From Limnanthes douglasii subsp. nivea (lineage: Eukaryota > Streptophyta > Magnoliopsida > Brassicales > Limnanthaceae), in the NCBI GenBank assembly GCA_036936605.1, contig JAUPFV010000001.1:347459081-347523080 (forward strand): a DNA stretch of 64,000 nt. Direction: 5' to 3'. The notes below the pieces were generated by a model that was given only the letters and a program-made list of their open reading frames with translations, was not told the DNA's origin and made no database searches. Of the stretch, positions 21,430 through 32,162 are shown piece by piece (the first letter of the stretch is position 1; the number at the start of each line of letters is the position of its first letter). Position numbers and translations under genes: made by a program.

Positions 21430-23871
21430 ATTCTCCATCAGATCATCAGAACTTTTGCCCCGTAGTCTAAATGCAGCAGCATAACATTCTCTTGCTACCT
21501 TTTGATCACTTCGAACTACACCGACCCGGTCCTCAATTACATACTTCAAACACTGATGAACTGTAGAAACTACAGCATACATCTTCGCCAACCACGACCT
21601 CCCAAAAATAGCATTGTAACTTGATGGACAATCTACCACCACAAAAAGTACTTGTACTTTCTTCTTGAAAGGCCCCTTTCCCAAAGAAACTTCACCCTCG
21701 AACTCTCCTATCACATTTGCTGTTGCGCCAGTAAACCCTATGATAGTCCTTTCTGATCTTTCTATTCGAGGCGGAGCAGTCAATCTCTCATACGTTGACT
21801 TGAAAAGCACATTAGCAGAGCTTCCTGTATCAATCAGCACTCGTCGAATCTCCACCCCGCATACTTCTGCTCCAATGACCACCGCATCTTCATGTGGCCC
21901 AGTAATCCCCCTCAAATCATCCCCGTCGAAAATTATAAAGGGCACATCCTTTCTGCTGCTTAGGTGTGCCGATGCGCCTCCCTCAATTTGTCGCGTTAAG
22001 TTTACTATATGCCTCTTCCTCGAATTATTAGTGTTGTTGGTCATCGAATCCCCTCCAAATATTGTTAGTGATTCGAAAAAGGCACACAAATCTCGAACAC
22101 GTCCCTGACGCATCGGCTCATCTATTGACATTAACAAAAGTCGACTGGGGTCTGGTTCGATATATTCCGAGGCTACATCGAAACCATCCCCCTCACCTGC
22201 AGCATCTAAAATCATTAACGCAGTTTCCTGCTTAGAATTGGGATTACCACCTTTAGGAGCTGTTGCCTTGGCATTCTTCCTGACATATTCCAACAACTTT
22301 CCATTTTCGATCAGAATTTGCATCTCCTTCTTCAGAGCAATGCAATCATTTGTATCATGGCCGATGTCTTCATGATATCTACAGAATTTATTATTGCGCT
22401 CCTCTCTTGGCCTGTTGATAGCTGGTGGCTTTCTAAAATTGATTGTTCCCCTTGTTTTTTCATATATTGAAGCCACGCTCTCAGTTAAATCTGCATAGTA
22501 ATCTGGCCTTACCCACACATTCGACCTGGACCTAAACTGCTGCTGATTGTTAGAATTATGCTGATTATATCCCCCTTGATACGAGTTCGAGGTTCCTCGG
22601 TTAGAAACATTTTGATTGTTCTTCGGACGCGAGGGATTGTTGTTCGAGACGTTAGATTGTCCACTCCCCTTCTGAACAGTACTAGCACCTCCTCGAACCC
22701 TCGTCGATTCTTCGACCTTAATCTGGTCCTCAACCTGAGCCATAAGAGCTCCAAATGTTAACGCCCTGCGCCTCGTAGTCTCATCGGCTAAATCCCCAGG
22801 CAACAGCCCTTGCCTGAACGCCGCCATAGCCACACTTTCTTCACAGTCATCCAATTCAGCCTTTGTTGACACAAACCTCTTGGTATAATCCTTCAACTTC
22901 TCTTCCACAGCCTGCTTGCATTGTATTATTGTGTCTCCATTGGCTCTCATTTCCTTGCTTCCCACAAACTGTCTTCGAAAAGCGGTGTAAAAACTTCTAA
23001 AATTTGCAATTGACTCCTTAGGAATCTTATTGAACCATTTCAGCGCAGTTCCCTTAAACGTTTGAGAAAAAGCTCTACACACCAATTTATCGTCATCTTC
23101 GAAATTAGTCATGTAGTTTTTAAATTGTTCTATGTGGTCATCGGGATCTTGAGTCCCATCAAACTTATCAACTTTGGAAATATCAAACCGCCTCGGTAGC
23201 GGCACAGATCTGATCTCCCTGACCAGTGGTGAGTCCCTCCAGTCAACCCCCTGAACATACTGGTCCTCATTTCTCATCCCCACAGTTGCATATAAGCTGG
23301 ACTCACCTTCATATTTCCGAGGCGAACACCTCCGAGGCGAATATTTCTGAGGTGAGTATACTCGCCTCTCTTTCTTTTTCCTTCCTTCCTTATACATCTT
23401 AGCTGGCCGGAGCTCACGCTCTGCTCCTCTTGAACGACCTCGAGAGCGTTCGTACCTCGGTGTCTCATCAGACTCGGAATCTTCGAAGTCCTCTTCATCA
23501 CTAGAGTTTACATACAGTCGCCTTTGTAACTTTTCTTTCCTCTTTATCCCGCTATATTCTTTTTTTTGCTCAGAACGTGTTTTACGCTGCTCATAGTGAT
23601 CATCGCCATCGTCCATCGACTGATCCGACTGATCATTCTGATCGCCCCCTGCTATCTTAGACCTAAGCCTAGCACCATCATTATTTCCCTTCTTTTTTAC
23701 CAATTCGTCAAGCTCAGCCACCTTCCTAATCATCTCATTCATTTTTCCTTCAAAATCAAATTGGACTGATTGAGTTGGAATAGATTTACCTGCCTCTTGC
23801 AGATCGGATTTCAGCGTTTCCATCGCCTTGCGAACGGATGGATTGTCACCTTCCTCTGGATTCATCTTCAA
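21427..23871 (-). CDS. Gag-protease polyprotein of element B
   Basis: Intact 814-codon frame. The start at 23871 is supported by alignment with A and D (MKMNPEEGDNPSVRKAMETL). Regions in order: a charged N-terminal part with Arg/Ser-rich clusters (about 110-190); the retrotransposon Gag domain (about 225-370, FKGTALKWFNKIP, IIQCKQAVEEKLKDYTKRF, FRQGLLPGDLA); an Asn/Gln-rich linker; a CCHC-like knuckle at about 495 (CRYHEDIGHDTNDC); and the aspartic protease with LIDTGSSANVLFK at about 677-690. The frame ends DDLMEN-TAG and pol follows in the same frame. Gag forms the particle; PR matures the polyprotein. Confidence 0.93.
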   Translation of the reverse strand: MKMNPEEGDNPSVRKAMETLKSDLQEAGKSIPTQSVQFDFEGKMNEMIRKVAELDELVKKKGNNDGARLRSKIAGGDQNDQSDQSMDDGDDHYEQRKTRSEQKKEYSGIKRKEKLQRRLYVNSSDEEDFEDSESDETPRYERSRGRSRGAERELRPAKMYKEGRKKKERRVYSPQKYSPRRCSPRKYEGESSLYATVGMRNEDQYVQGVDWRDSPLVREIRSVPLPRRFDISKVDKFDGTQDPDDHIEQFKNYMTNFEDDDKLVCRAFSQTFKGTALKWFNKIPKESIANFRSFYTAFRRQFVGSKEMRANGDTIIQCKQAVEEKLKDYTKRFVSTKAELDDCEESVAMAAFRQGLLPGDLADETTRRRALTFGALMAQVEDQIKVEESTRVRGGASTVQKGSGQSNVSNNNPSRPKNNQNVSNRGTSNSYQGGYNQHNSNNQQQFRSRSNVWVRPDYYADLTESVASIYEKTRGTINFRKPPAINRPREERNNKFCRYHEDIGHDTNDCIALKKEMQILIENGKLLEYVRKNAKATAPKGGNPNSKQETALMILDAAGEGDGFDVASEYIEPDPSRLLLMSIDEPMRQGRVRDLCAFFESLTIFGGDSMTNNTNNSRKRHIVNLTRQIEGGASAHLSSRKDVPFIIFDGDDLRGITGPHEDAVVIGAEVCGVEIRRVLIDTGSSANVLFKSTYERLTAPPRIERSERTIIGFTGATANVIGEFEGEVSLGKGPFKKKVQVLFVVVDCPSSYNAIFGRSWLAKMYAVVSTVHQCLKYVIEDRVGVVRSDQKVARECYAAAFRLRGKSSDDLMEN

Positions 23872-23972
23872 TCAGCGAAAAATCAAACAAAATATGAAAA
23901 TTCGAACAAAAAACTTTGAAAAACGAAAACTCGAACGTCGATTTCTGATCTGTTGATCAAGGTATCCTCGAG

Positions 23973-23990
23973 CCCCTCCTTCTAGAGCCA
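23973..23990 (-). other. Primer binding site of element B
   Basis: On the minus strand TGGCTCTAGAAGGAGGGG follows the LTR after the spacer AAT. It shares only TGGC with the sites of A and D, so B probably uses a different tRNA primer, which I do not assign. Confidence 0.65.
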
Positions 23991-23993
23991 ATT

Positions 23994-24277
23994 TGGTGTG
24001 AATTAAAGTTGTAGTGAGAGAATTAAGAACAGAAAGTCTTCAAGGAGAATTTAAAGTAGTGAAAAGTACTTCTGAATATTTCATAGGTCAAAATAACTCC
24101 TTCAGCCTCTTTAAATAGGCAGGGTGAGTTAGTTAGAGAAACGATTACATATTAGTATATTTACAATTTAACCCTTCGGTTTCTCCTAAAGCCTAATTTA
24201 ATCCTATAATTACAGAACTTATCACTTTAGTCCCTATTAATTGCACTTATGTCCCTGAGGAATATCTTTCCTTATCA
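23994..24277 (-). repeat. 5' LTR of element B
   Basis: A 284-bp LTR, plus-strand reading TGGTGTG to TTATCA. It is the full-length partner of 14001-14243. Confidence 0.95.
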
Positions 24278-24282
24278 GTAAC
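24278..24282. other. Target-site duplication of element B, right copy
   Basis: GTAAC, identical to 13996-14000. The next bases resume the protease frame of element D. Confidence 0.9.
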
Positions 24283-27200
24283 AACAGTCCACCAATGCCT
24301 GAAGTATGTCATCGGATATCGCGTGGGGATCGTCCAAAGTGATCAGAAGGTTGCTAGATAATGTTATGCCGCATCTCTTCAAATTCATGGGTCAAGTAGT
24401 GGTGATAAAATGGATGAATAACAATCAGAGGGGTTGACCTCGGATTTCGAGGAAGGGGTTGCTGATCCGAAGGAAACCACGGGTTCTATAATAGTAAGTA
24501 AAAATATAAATAAATATAATTTTCCTGATGGAAAAGTACTTCGAATAGGAACCTTACGGACCCCAGATTTACATCAACAGTTGTTGCAGTTTTTGTTTCA
24601 CAATTTGTATTTTTTCCCTTGGAAAACAGAATATGTGGTCGGAGTTCCAGTTGAAGTGATATGTCACAGCCTAGCAATTAATCTGAAGGTCAAACATGTT
24701 ATACAAAAAGGCATGCTTTCTCTTTTGATAAAACAGAGGCTATCATTTTTTAGGTTGATTATTTATCAAGGGTCGTACATATAAGGGAGTCACAATATCC
24801 TTTATGGACAACAAACCCATAGCTGGTTAAAAAGAAGAATGAGAAATGGAGAATGTGCGTAGACTTCACAGATCTGAATCGAGATTGTCCTAAAGATCCA
24901 TTCCCCTTTTCAAATAGACTAATTGATTGATTCTACTTCAGGAAATAAATTTTTGTCTTTTATTGATGCCTTTGTAGGGTATAACCAAATTCATGTGGAT
25001 CCAAAGGATCAAGAGAGTACCACCTTCATCACAGATCAAGGCTTGCATTGTTATAGGGTTATGCCCTTTGGGTTAAAAGATGCTGGAGCAAAATATCAGA
25101 GATTAATGAATAAACCCTTCACTTCTCAGATCGGAAGAAATATGGAGGTGAATATTGATGACATGTTGGTCAAGACCATAACAGAAGATGCACACTTGGA
25201 GGATTTAGAGGAGACTTTTTTGAATTTAAAGGCTATTAGGCTGAAGTTAAATCCTGAGAAGTGTACCTTTGGAGTTCAATCAAGAAAATTCTTAGGTTAT
25301 GTTATTAGTGAAAAAAGAATGGAAGCTGACCCATAACAACTAAAGGCTTTAGTATCAATGACATCACCTCTAACTATCAAACAAGTGCAAATCCTAACAG
25401 TAAGGTTAGCTGTTCTTAACAGATTCATTTCCATATTTTCTTAAAAATGTTTCCCTTTCTTTCAAGTGTTACAAAGACCAAAAGAATTTGAGTGGACCTC
25501 AGATTGTGAAACAACATTTTCAAGCATTAAAGAATTATTGTCATCACAAGAGATACTATCCAAGCCTCGAACTGGAGATCAACTCTCTTTGTATATTGCA
25601 GTATTATATTTTGTAGTAAGTGTTGTTTTGGTAAGTGAAGATTTGGAATTTCAAAGCCGGTGTATTATGTTAGCAAGAGTTTAGTGGAAGCAAAAAAAAG
25701 GTACTTGTAACTCAAAAATTTGGCTTTGCTTTAGTAGTGGCTACGAGGAAGAGGCACCCCTATTTTTAAGCTCACACTATTGAGGTTCAAACTTCATTCC
25801 TACTGAAATATATTTTACAACACCACGATATTTCTAGAAGGATGACCAAATGTTAGTTGAGTTGGGAAATTTTGATATCATCTTTTCACCATGGACGACT
25901 ATCAAGGCCTAAGCCTTATCAGATTTTCTTGTTGAATTCCATTCAAGTAGATCAGATGAAGAGATGAACAAGGAAATCTTTCCAGGCGTTTCAATGTGGA
26001 TAGTTCGAACTGATGGGGGTTCCAGCATTTTAGGATGCAGTGTTAGAGTTCAACTAATTGCTCCATCTCTGATAACAATGTTTCAATCCATTAAATTAGC
26101 TTTCACGCATTGAATAATGAACCTGAATATGAAGCAGCATTGGCTGGTTTAAGGCTCGCGTACATCTGTAAGGCAACTTCAGTTCATTTAAAAACAAATT
26201 CACAGTCAGTAGCAAATCAAGTGGCTTGAGTTTCCGAAGCCAAAAAGGACAATTTAATTTTATATTTTCGAGAGCTTTGGAATCTGACTCTTCTGTTCGA
26301 TCACTCACTATAGATCATATCAGCAAAGGAAACAATACAGTTGATGATTCTTTGGCAACTATGGCTTACACAGAAGAATATCCTTGGATTTTATTACAGG
26401 AGAGTCCTTCGATTTTAACCCGCTCAGAGGAGTGTAAATATGAAGTAAAAGTTTTCGTCACACCAAATCTAATTCGAAGCGATTAGAGAACTGATATTCT
26501 AAATTTCTTGTTAAGAGGAACGTTGCCTCAAGATATGCAACTGGCTAAGAAATTTAAAGGTAAAAAGCGTTGAGTAGGCCATCATTGCGTTGCTTGAACA
26601 AACAGGGATCCTTTGAAATTCTGTCAGAGTTACATGATGGTGCGGCTTCAGCACATGGTAGTTTCAAGGCATTGACACGTCGAGTTTTGCTGGTAGGGTA
26701 TTGTTGGCCTTCGATTTTGAACGACGCTAATAATCTAGTTCAAGGTTGTGATACTTGTCAATGATTTTCCAATTCTATTCATAAACCTACAGTTCCACTT
26801 ATGTCCATTACCGAAGCCGTCCCTTTTGAAAGATGGGGAATAGATTTAGTGGGACCATTGCCAATGGCTTCTAGAGGACTCCAATTGATTATTGTAGCAA
26901 TGGACTATTTTACGAAGTGGGCAGAGGCTGAAACATTGTCAGAAACAAAAGCCAAGGATGTAATTAAGTTCATTGTACACAGTATTTGTTGCCGCTTTGG
27001 GGTACCTCAGAAAATTACCACAGATAACAGTCCTTAATTTAACAACAGAGAAATGACTTATTTTTGTGCTTTGAGGGGGATAACATAATGTTTTTCTACA
27101 CCTTTTCATACCCAAGCAAATGTTCAGATATAGGTGACAAATAGATCTATTTTAGAAGGTTTAAAAAATAATTTGACAAGGGCTGTAGGGAAATGGCCTA

Positions 27201-27670
27201 ACTATTTGCATGAGGTGTCACGGGCTAATCGAACAACTCATAAAGAGGATACTAAAGAAACTCCTTTTGCCTTAGCATATGATATATATGTTGTTAGTCA
27301 TAAATAATCTATCTTTTAGAGTAGATTAGTATTTTGAGGACCTAAATGACGAAGCAAAAGGAGCAAATTTGGATTTGATTAAGGAAAAAAGAGTTAGAGC
27401 TTACCTGAATATGATTCATTATCGGACTCATATGAGAAGTCGATATAATTCAAAGGTAAGAAGGGGGATTTCAAGGTTGGTGATAAAGTTCTAAGGAAGG
27501 TCTTTCTCCATGCTAAAGAAAAGTGCATCGACAATATGGCCTATAATTGGGAGGGTCCCTATATGGTTGTAGAAAAAATAAAGCCAGGTTCTTATCTCCT
27601 TTGTGACGAACATGGGAGGATGCTTTAACATCCTTGGAATATACAGCATCTAAAATTGTACTTGGAGTAA
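24283..27670 (+). pseudogene. Protease end and pol of element D
   Basis: Continuation of element D after the B insertion. The protease end (VHQCLKYVIGYRVGIV) joins codon by codon to 13995. After the TAA at 24419 come RT (about 24820-25460, with NIDDMLVK near 25150, so the usual YIDD Tyr is Asn), RNase H (25470-25860) and archaeal-type RNase H (about 25990-26310, RTDGGSS). Integrase (26560-27660) has HDGAASAHGSFKAL and CDTCQ, GIDLVGPLP, ITTDNSPXFN and a decayed third-acid region. The frame ends at TAA 27668-27670. Numerous stops and frameshifts make it non-functional. Confidence 0.88.
24419..24427 (+). other. Stop codon with CAA TCA context between PR and RT (element D)
   Basis: In-frame TAA followed by CAA TCA, an exact CAR-YYA. 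The flanking codons KMDE and QSEGLTSD match element A. Confidence 0.5.
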
Positions 27671-27839
27671 CTATCTCTTTTGAAATTTTTCTTTTTGAGT
27701 AATTGACACACTATGTCCTACCCTATTGGCCCAAAAAGGTTTTAAAGAGGTGCTATGTAAATATTCGAAGCTATCAATAAAACTATTTTTTGGTCGATGG
27801 TTGTTGAAGTATGCTTATTTAAACTATTTTGGTAACTAG

Positions 27840-27860
27840 TCAAAGATTGATCATCTTTGA
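27840..27860. other. Conserved stem-loop (element D copy)
   Basis: Perfect 8-bp arms TCAAAGAT and ATCTTTGA around TGATC, followed by GTTGACCAAGAG, the inverse of the block TTGGTCAAC in B. Confidence 0.6.
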
Positions 27861-27919
27861 CGTTGACCAAGAGTAATTATTCTGAAGTGTTGTATACATT
27901 TTTCAAAGAAATAACCATG

Positions 27920-28094
27920 TTCGAAGTGCTACGTTCTTCAAACACACTACCATTTTCGAAGTGCTACGTTCTTTAAACGCACTACCACTTTCGACGTGCT
28001 ACGTTCTTTAAACGCACTACCATTTTCGAAGTGTTATGTCTTTTAGATGCATTATAATGTTCGAAGTATTATGTCATTTGAAACACACTATTTG
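27920..28094. repeat. Tandem array, 5 x 35 bp (element D)
   Basis: Units start at 27920, 27955, 27990, 28025 and 28060. The core TTCGAAGTGCTACGTTC is the reverse complement of the core in element A, as expected for an element in the other orientation. The last two units are diverged. Confidence 0.9.
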
Positions 28095-28332
28095 TGTTAA
28101 AAGGATAACATTTTCTAAAAACATTTTTTATTTAATATAATCATTCGAAGCAAAAATTCCTTATTAGATAAAAATAATAATGAAACCATTACAAAAAATA
28201 AATGTAGTATTGCATAAATTTGACGAATACACAAAAAAGGTTTTCAATACCAAAACAAATGGCATTTAAACAATCAAGTCATCCTACAACAATTGGATGA
28301 CAGATACAAAAAAAGAGAAAGAGAAAGCAAAG

Positions 28333-31330
28333 TTATTTGTCGTCGGAATTCTCCTCGGCAGACTCCCTTTGGTCAGAAGAACTGTCCTCTGATTCCGCCT
28401 CTTTAGATGAAGAAGAAGGTACCGGGTCAAAGGATTCACTAGGGAGATTTTTAATAGAAATATGCTCTTAAAAGTTGGAGAGGTCAGCCTTAGGAAATGA
28501 GGCATGAATTTTACGAAAAAGATTAACAGCTTTTTGCTCTTTGGAATTTTTGATGACTACTAATATGTCCTTCCCACATTCATTCTTAGCAAGAGTGACA
28601 ACAAGCCTTTTCTCTTCATTGAATCAAACCTTGAGAGTATCCATATCCTTTATTAACGTTTTCTTCTCATCATCATTTTTGTTGAGTTAAAGTTGAAGAT
28701 CAGAGTATTTTTGCTTGTCTTAGCTAATTATTCAGAGTGCTTAGATTTGAGATGTTCTATCTCATTTTAGTGAGAAGTGTTGAGCTCTTCTGTTTCTTTT
28801 CGGTGCACAACTCTAAGGTGATTCTTGAGATAGACGAGCCCTCTGATGAATTCTGATCTGGCCAGTTGAAATATATGAAATTGTTTTTCCACAGTGTCAC
28901 CAAAGATTTCCCTCACTTTTTTTCAACAATAACAATTTTCTTATGGCGAAATATCTCTTTTGCCATATTTTCTAATTAGCCTCGAGTAGACTCAACTTCT
29001 TGGTATAGTTTTTGTGTTGCAGCGCCAAGGTTCAAAAATGGTAGAAGAGCAAGCGAAACTTCTTTGGATGGTTCTTCGCCAAGTATGCCCATTGGACTAG
29101 GATAAGGCATAAAAGCAGAGGAAGATGGAGGTAAAGAGACCTCTGGTGAAGTTGCTTTGGGAAGAATATGAGTGGATCTTTTACCATAATTTTGCAGTTG
29201 GTCCTATAGTTCTTGAACATATGGATCTTCATCTCTAACAAGCTCTTGAGATTGATCGAAGTTGAAAACGTTTCCTCCCCTCTTCATTACCTGCCTCATT
29301 TTATTTTTGCTGAGCTTCCACAACCACAATTTCATCAGCGTCGGAAGGCACATCTTGAATGGTTTGTATAGCTTTCTTTTTTGCTCTCTTTTGTAAAGTT
29401 GTTTTAGCTGTGCTCTTCTTTTTCTTCAAGGCAATTGTCTTTTTTTTGGAGAAGGCTCACCTTCTTCTCCTTCTTTGATAGTGGGGAGGTTTTTTGTTGT
29501 TGTTTTTCTCTTTGATTTTGGCGGCATCGGATCTTCTGAAGGGCTAGCACTATATGTGCCAGCTGTCTTTTTATTCTTTTTCCCTTTCTTATTTGAGGGA
29601 ATATAACCGTCTGACCTATTCCAAATTCGAAGAAGCACCTTACCATCAGGCGCCACCAATATTTTTACAACCTGAATAGGATTTTACCACCTATTGTGAT
29701 TTTTAGTAAGTGGTTGTTGATAAAGTTGATGGGCAAGAAATCTGAGTAGAACCCATTGGCCCACTCTTTTTTTCCCATGTGACTAACTTTGAGAAAATTT
29801 ACATAGTATCTTTTTTGGGAATCTTATATAGCCTCAGAATTTCTGTGATGGATTAAAAATATATAAGTAAACAAACAAAATAAAATAATAATAATAATAA
29901 ACAATAAAAGCGAAGAAGCTTATTGTTACTCCTCCAGAAGAGCTTGAGTTTTGATGGATTCGTCTCAGAAATTTCCTATCCATGTTCCGAGGCCCATGAT
30001 ATGGAATAAAAAATTTGCTTTCAAAATTTATCGGCCTCGAGTAAGTCGTTGACTATCTCCAAATCATCATCCAGTGTGATATAGTAGAACAATAGGACAA
30101 GGCTCTTTGAAAGCTTTGTTAGGCAATGATATCTCTGATAGAAAGAGGAAGTTGCGCAAGTCTAGAGGCCATGATAATGGACAGAAAGGTAAACCATTGA
30201 TTGGGAGTAGCTTGCGTAGGATAAAGGTGGAGGAGCTCAAAATACTCCACAATCATTAGGTCTAGCAGAAACCGAAGACCCGAGTTAATAATGTATGAGT
30301 CACCAACTTATCCTTTCCACAATCGAGTGGAGTCTTTCCTTTTTTTTGGAAGCCGAAGTACTATGTTGTCTGGCATTCCCCATTGCCTTTTTAAAGAAGC
30401 ATCCTGAGACCCTAGGTAATAAATATATAGCACATTTTTTAATGCCAATATTACTTAGGGTTGAGTGGTCTCAAATTCTCACCAACTGAGGCTGCCAGTT
30501 CTTTAGAGAGCTTAACATGTGCTTTCTTTTTTCTTTTCCTATGTGATTTTGTCTTCAAAACACACTTTCACTGTTTCACTGTCTATTTCTTTCAAAGTAT
30601 CATTTTATGTACCAACCTCGATGATCCATTGTGTAGTTTCAAAATCCACTTCCTCCTAGGATGCCTCATCCACGAGTCGAGGTGGGTTAGGATTTGAAGT
30701 TGGTTCCCTATTGTTGGTACTTGAGGGATTTTGTTGAGAATCTGTGGCTGTCTCAACAACCTTTCTCAGGGGAGGAGAAGAGGTTGACGAATTTGAGGTG
30801 TGATCAGCATCATCCGCCATGACTATGATGGTTTTTCTTTTTAAGGTTTGAGGAAGCTGAGTTTTTTTATGAACTGGAAGGTTTCTTTGTGCAGTGGACG
30901 AGGGGGCTCAGAATTAACTGGAGAAGGAGTTTCATGTGATTTCCTGAAACAATATTTCGTTTAGGTTGCCTTGAGATTGATTCGAGGATTTGAGTTTGCA
31001 TAAGGGATTCAAGGTGATGATTTATTTAAAGAGGGTAAAATTCGAGTTGTCTTCGATATTTGAGTTTCGGATGATATACTTTCTTCTGGTAGAGAAGAAT
31101 TTGAAAAAGGCAAGAGGAGTTTGACTAGGATTGAAGTTAGCGTATTATATTGTCTTTATAGAGAAACCCCGATGGGCATTGCTTATCAGTCTAGCTGCTC
31201 AATATTCATCTGCCCTTTCACTTATACAGAAGTAGTCGTATGATCCAAAGTGAGATTTCTGTTTATCTGGGGAAGATGAATTTCAGGGTTTTTTGGTTTT
31301 TGGTTTTTTGAGTTTTGGATGTTTTCTCAT
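28333..31330 (-). pseudogene. Accessory gene of element D, decayed
   Basis: Minus-strand homologue of the accessory gene of B. Matching pieces from N- to C-terminus: GSYDYFCISERADEY (near 31230), GLRFLLDLMIVEYFELLHL (near 30270), an intron at 29843-29929, MVAPDGKVLLRIWNRSD (near 29650), a charged region, and the tail SFDPVPSSSSKEAESEDSS ending at TAA 28333-28335. Frameshifts and stops are frequent. It keeps the exon-intron layout of B, which shows that the intron is older than the split of these copies. Confidence 0.78.
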
Positions 31331-31828
31331 AAGTGAACTTAAAAGACAGGATGAGGGTTGGTGGTTTTCGGTGAATGTAGCTTAAGGGTTGAAGATACAG
31401 ATGCAAGTAGAAAGTAAACTCTCTCTCTCTCTACAGGTTTTGTGAAGCAAAATAAAGCATAGAGAAGTATTTATTGGAAAATTTGAGGGAGAGGGAAGCG
31501 AAAGAGGTGGAGAAGGAAATTGTGCAGAATTCCAAACAGTTGCAAAGAAATTTTTTACACCTACCATATGATAGGCCTAGGGGCAGACCTAGTGCCTAGG
31601 GAATCATCACATATTCGACCTCTGTTTCGAACAATTATGACCGTTAGAAGGAAATTACTCCATATGAAAACATTTGTAGCGTTTAGGAAATTATTATCAA
31701 TTTCGAAGACAATAATTTTCTAAAAATAGACAACAAATTTGAACCAATTTGGATCCTGGATAAAGGGATTTTTCTCCAACAATAAATATTTCTGAAGATA
31801 ATTAGTTCTCATTCATTGACTTTCATAA
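31331..31828. other. Accessory-gene leader and promoter region of element D
   Basis: Non-coding. On the minus strand there is a TATA-like AATAAATAC near 31470 and a (CT/GA) run at 31420-31432 in the presumed leader. Confidence 0.4.
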
Positions 31829-31843
31829 GAACTAAGGGGCTAC
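31829..31843 (+). other. Polypurine tract of element D
   Basis: GAACTAAGGGGCTAC immediately before the LTR start TGATAAA. It matches the tract of element B in inverse orientation. Confidence 0.75.
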
Positions 31844-32162
31844 TGATAAATAAATATAACTTTGGGGATCAAAGTGTAATTGAATAAAACCTTGTATGAT
31901 AAACTGTATAATTGTAGGAGAGATCTAGAGCTTTATGTATTGGTGAAGGAGTAATATGCAATTAGACCCTTTGTGTAACCGTTTCTGTTATGCTTAAGTC
32001 TTTGCACCTATATATAAAGGCTAGGTCTAAACTAAGAAAAGATTTTGACTTTTCAGATTAAACTAATTTCACTTTCTGACTTTCTCTCTGTAAAAACTAT
32101 TTCTCTCTACTTCTCTCAACTTTACTCTACTTTACTCCACGAACCATATAAAATCCAGTTCA
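31844..32162 (+). repeat. 3' LTR of element D
   Basis: A 319-bp LTR, partner of 11285-11611, ending CCAGTTCA. The TATA box (CCTATATATAAAGG) is kept near 32010. Confidence 0.8.

Larger units (their letters stand above)
14001..24277 (-). mobile_element. Element B: young, nearly intact Tat-lineage Ty3/gypsy retrotransposon
   Basis: A 10,277-bp element on the minus strand, bounded by short LTRs (243 and 284 bp) and a perfect 5-bp GTAAC duplication. Order in element sense: LTR, PBS, Gag-PR, stop, RT-RNase H-archaeal-type RNase H, IN, 34-bp array, antisense accessory gene with its own promoter, polypurine tract, LTR. Over the shared LTR bases I count two substitutions, so the insertion is recent. 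Disabling changes are few: one TGA in pol, plus one frameshift and one TAG in the accessory gene. The archaeal-type RNase H and the antisense ORF place it in the Tat lineage. Confidence 0.95.
27671..28332. other. Convergent intergenic region of element D
   Basis: A 662-bp gap between the pol stop and the stop of the accessory gene. It contains the block ACACTATGTCCTACCCTATTGG related to A and B, the stem-loop, and the 35-bp array. Confidence 0.6.
11285..32162 (+). mobile_element. Element D: Tat-lineage Ty3/gypsy retrotransposon, split by element B
   Basis: A complete but decayed element with LTRs at 11285-11611 and 31844-32162, PBS at 11615, gag-pol on the plus strand and an accessory gene on the minus strand before the polypurine tract. 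Element B (14001-24277) is inserted in its protease. Without B the element would be about 10.6 kb. The flanks ACTAT (11280-11284) and ATCAT (32163-32167) are best read as a 5-bp target duplication with two transitions, because taking one copy away joins the protease of host element E in frame. The LTRs differ at many sites, so D is much older than B. Confidence 0.85.
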
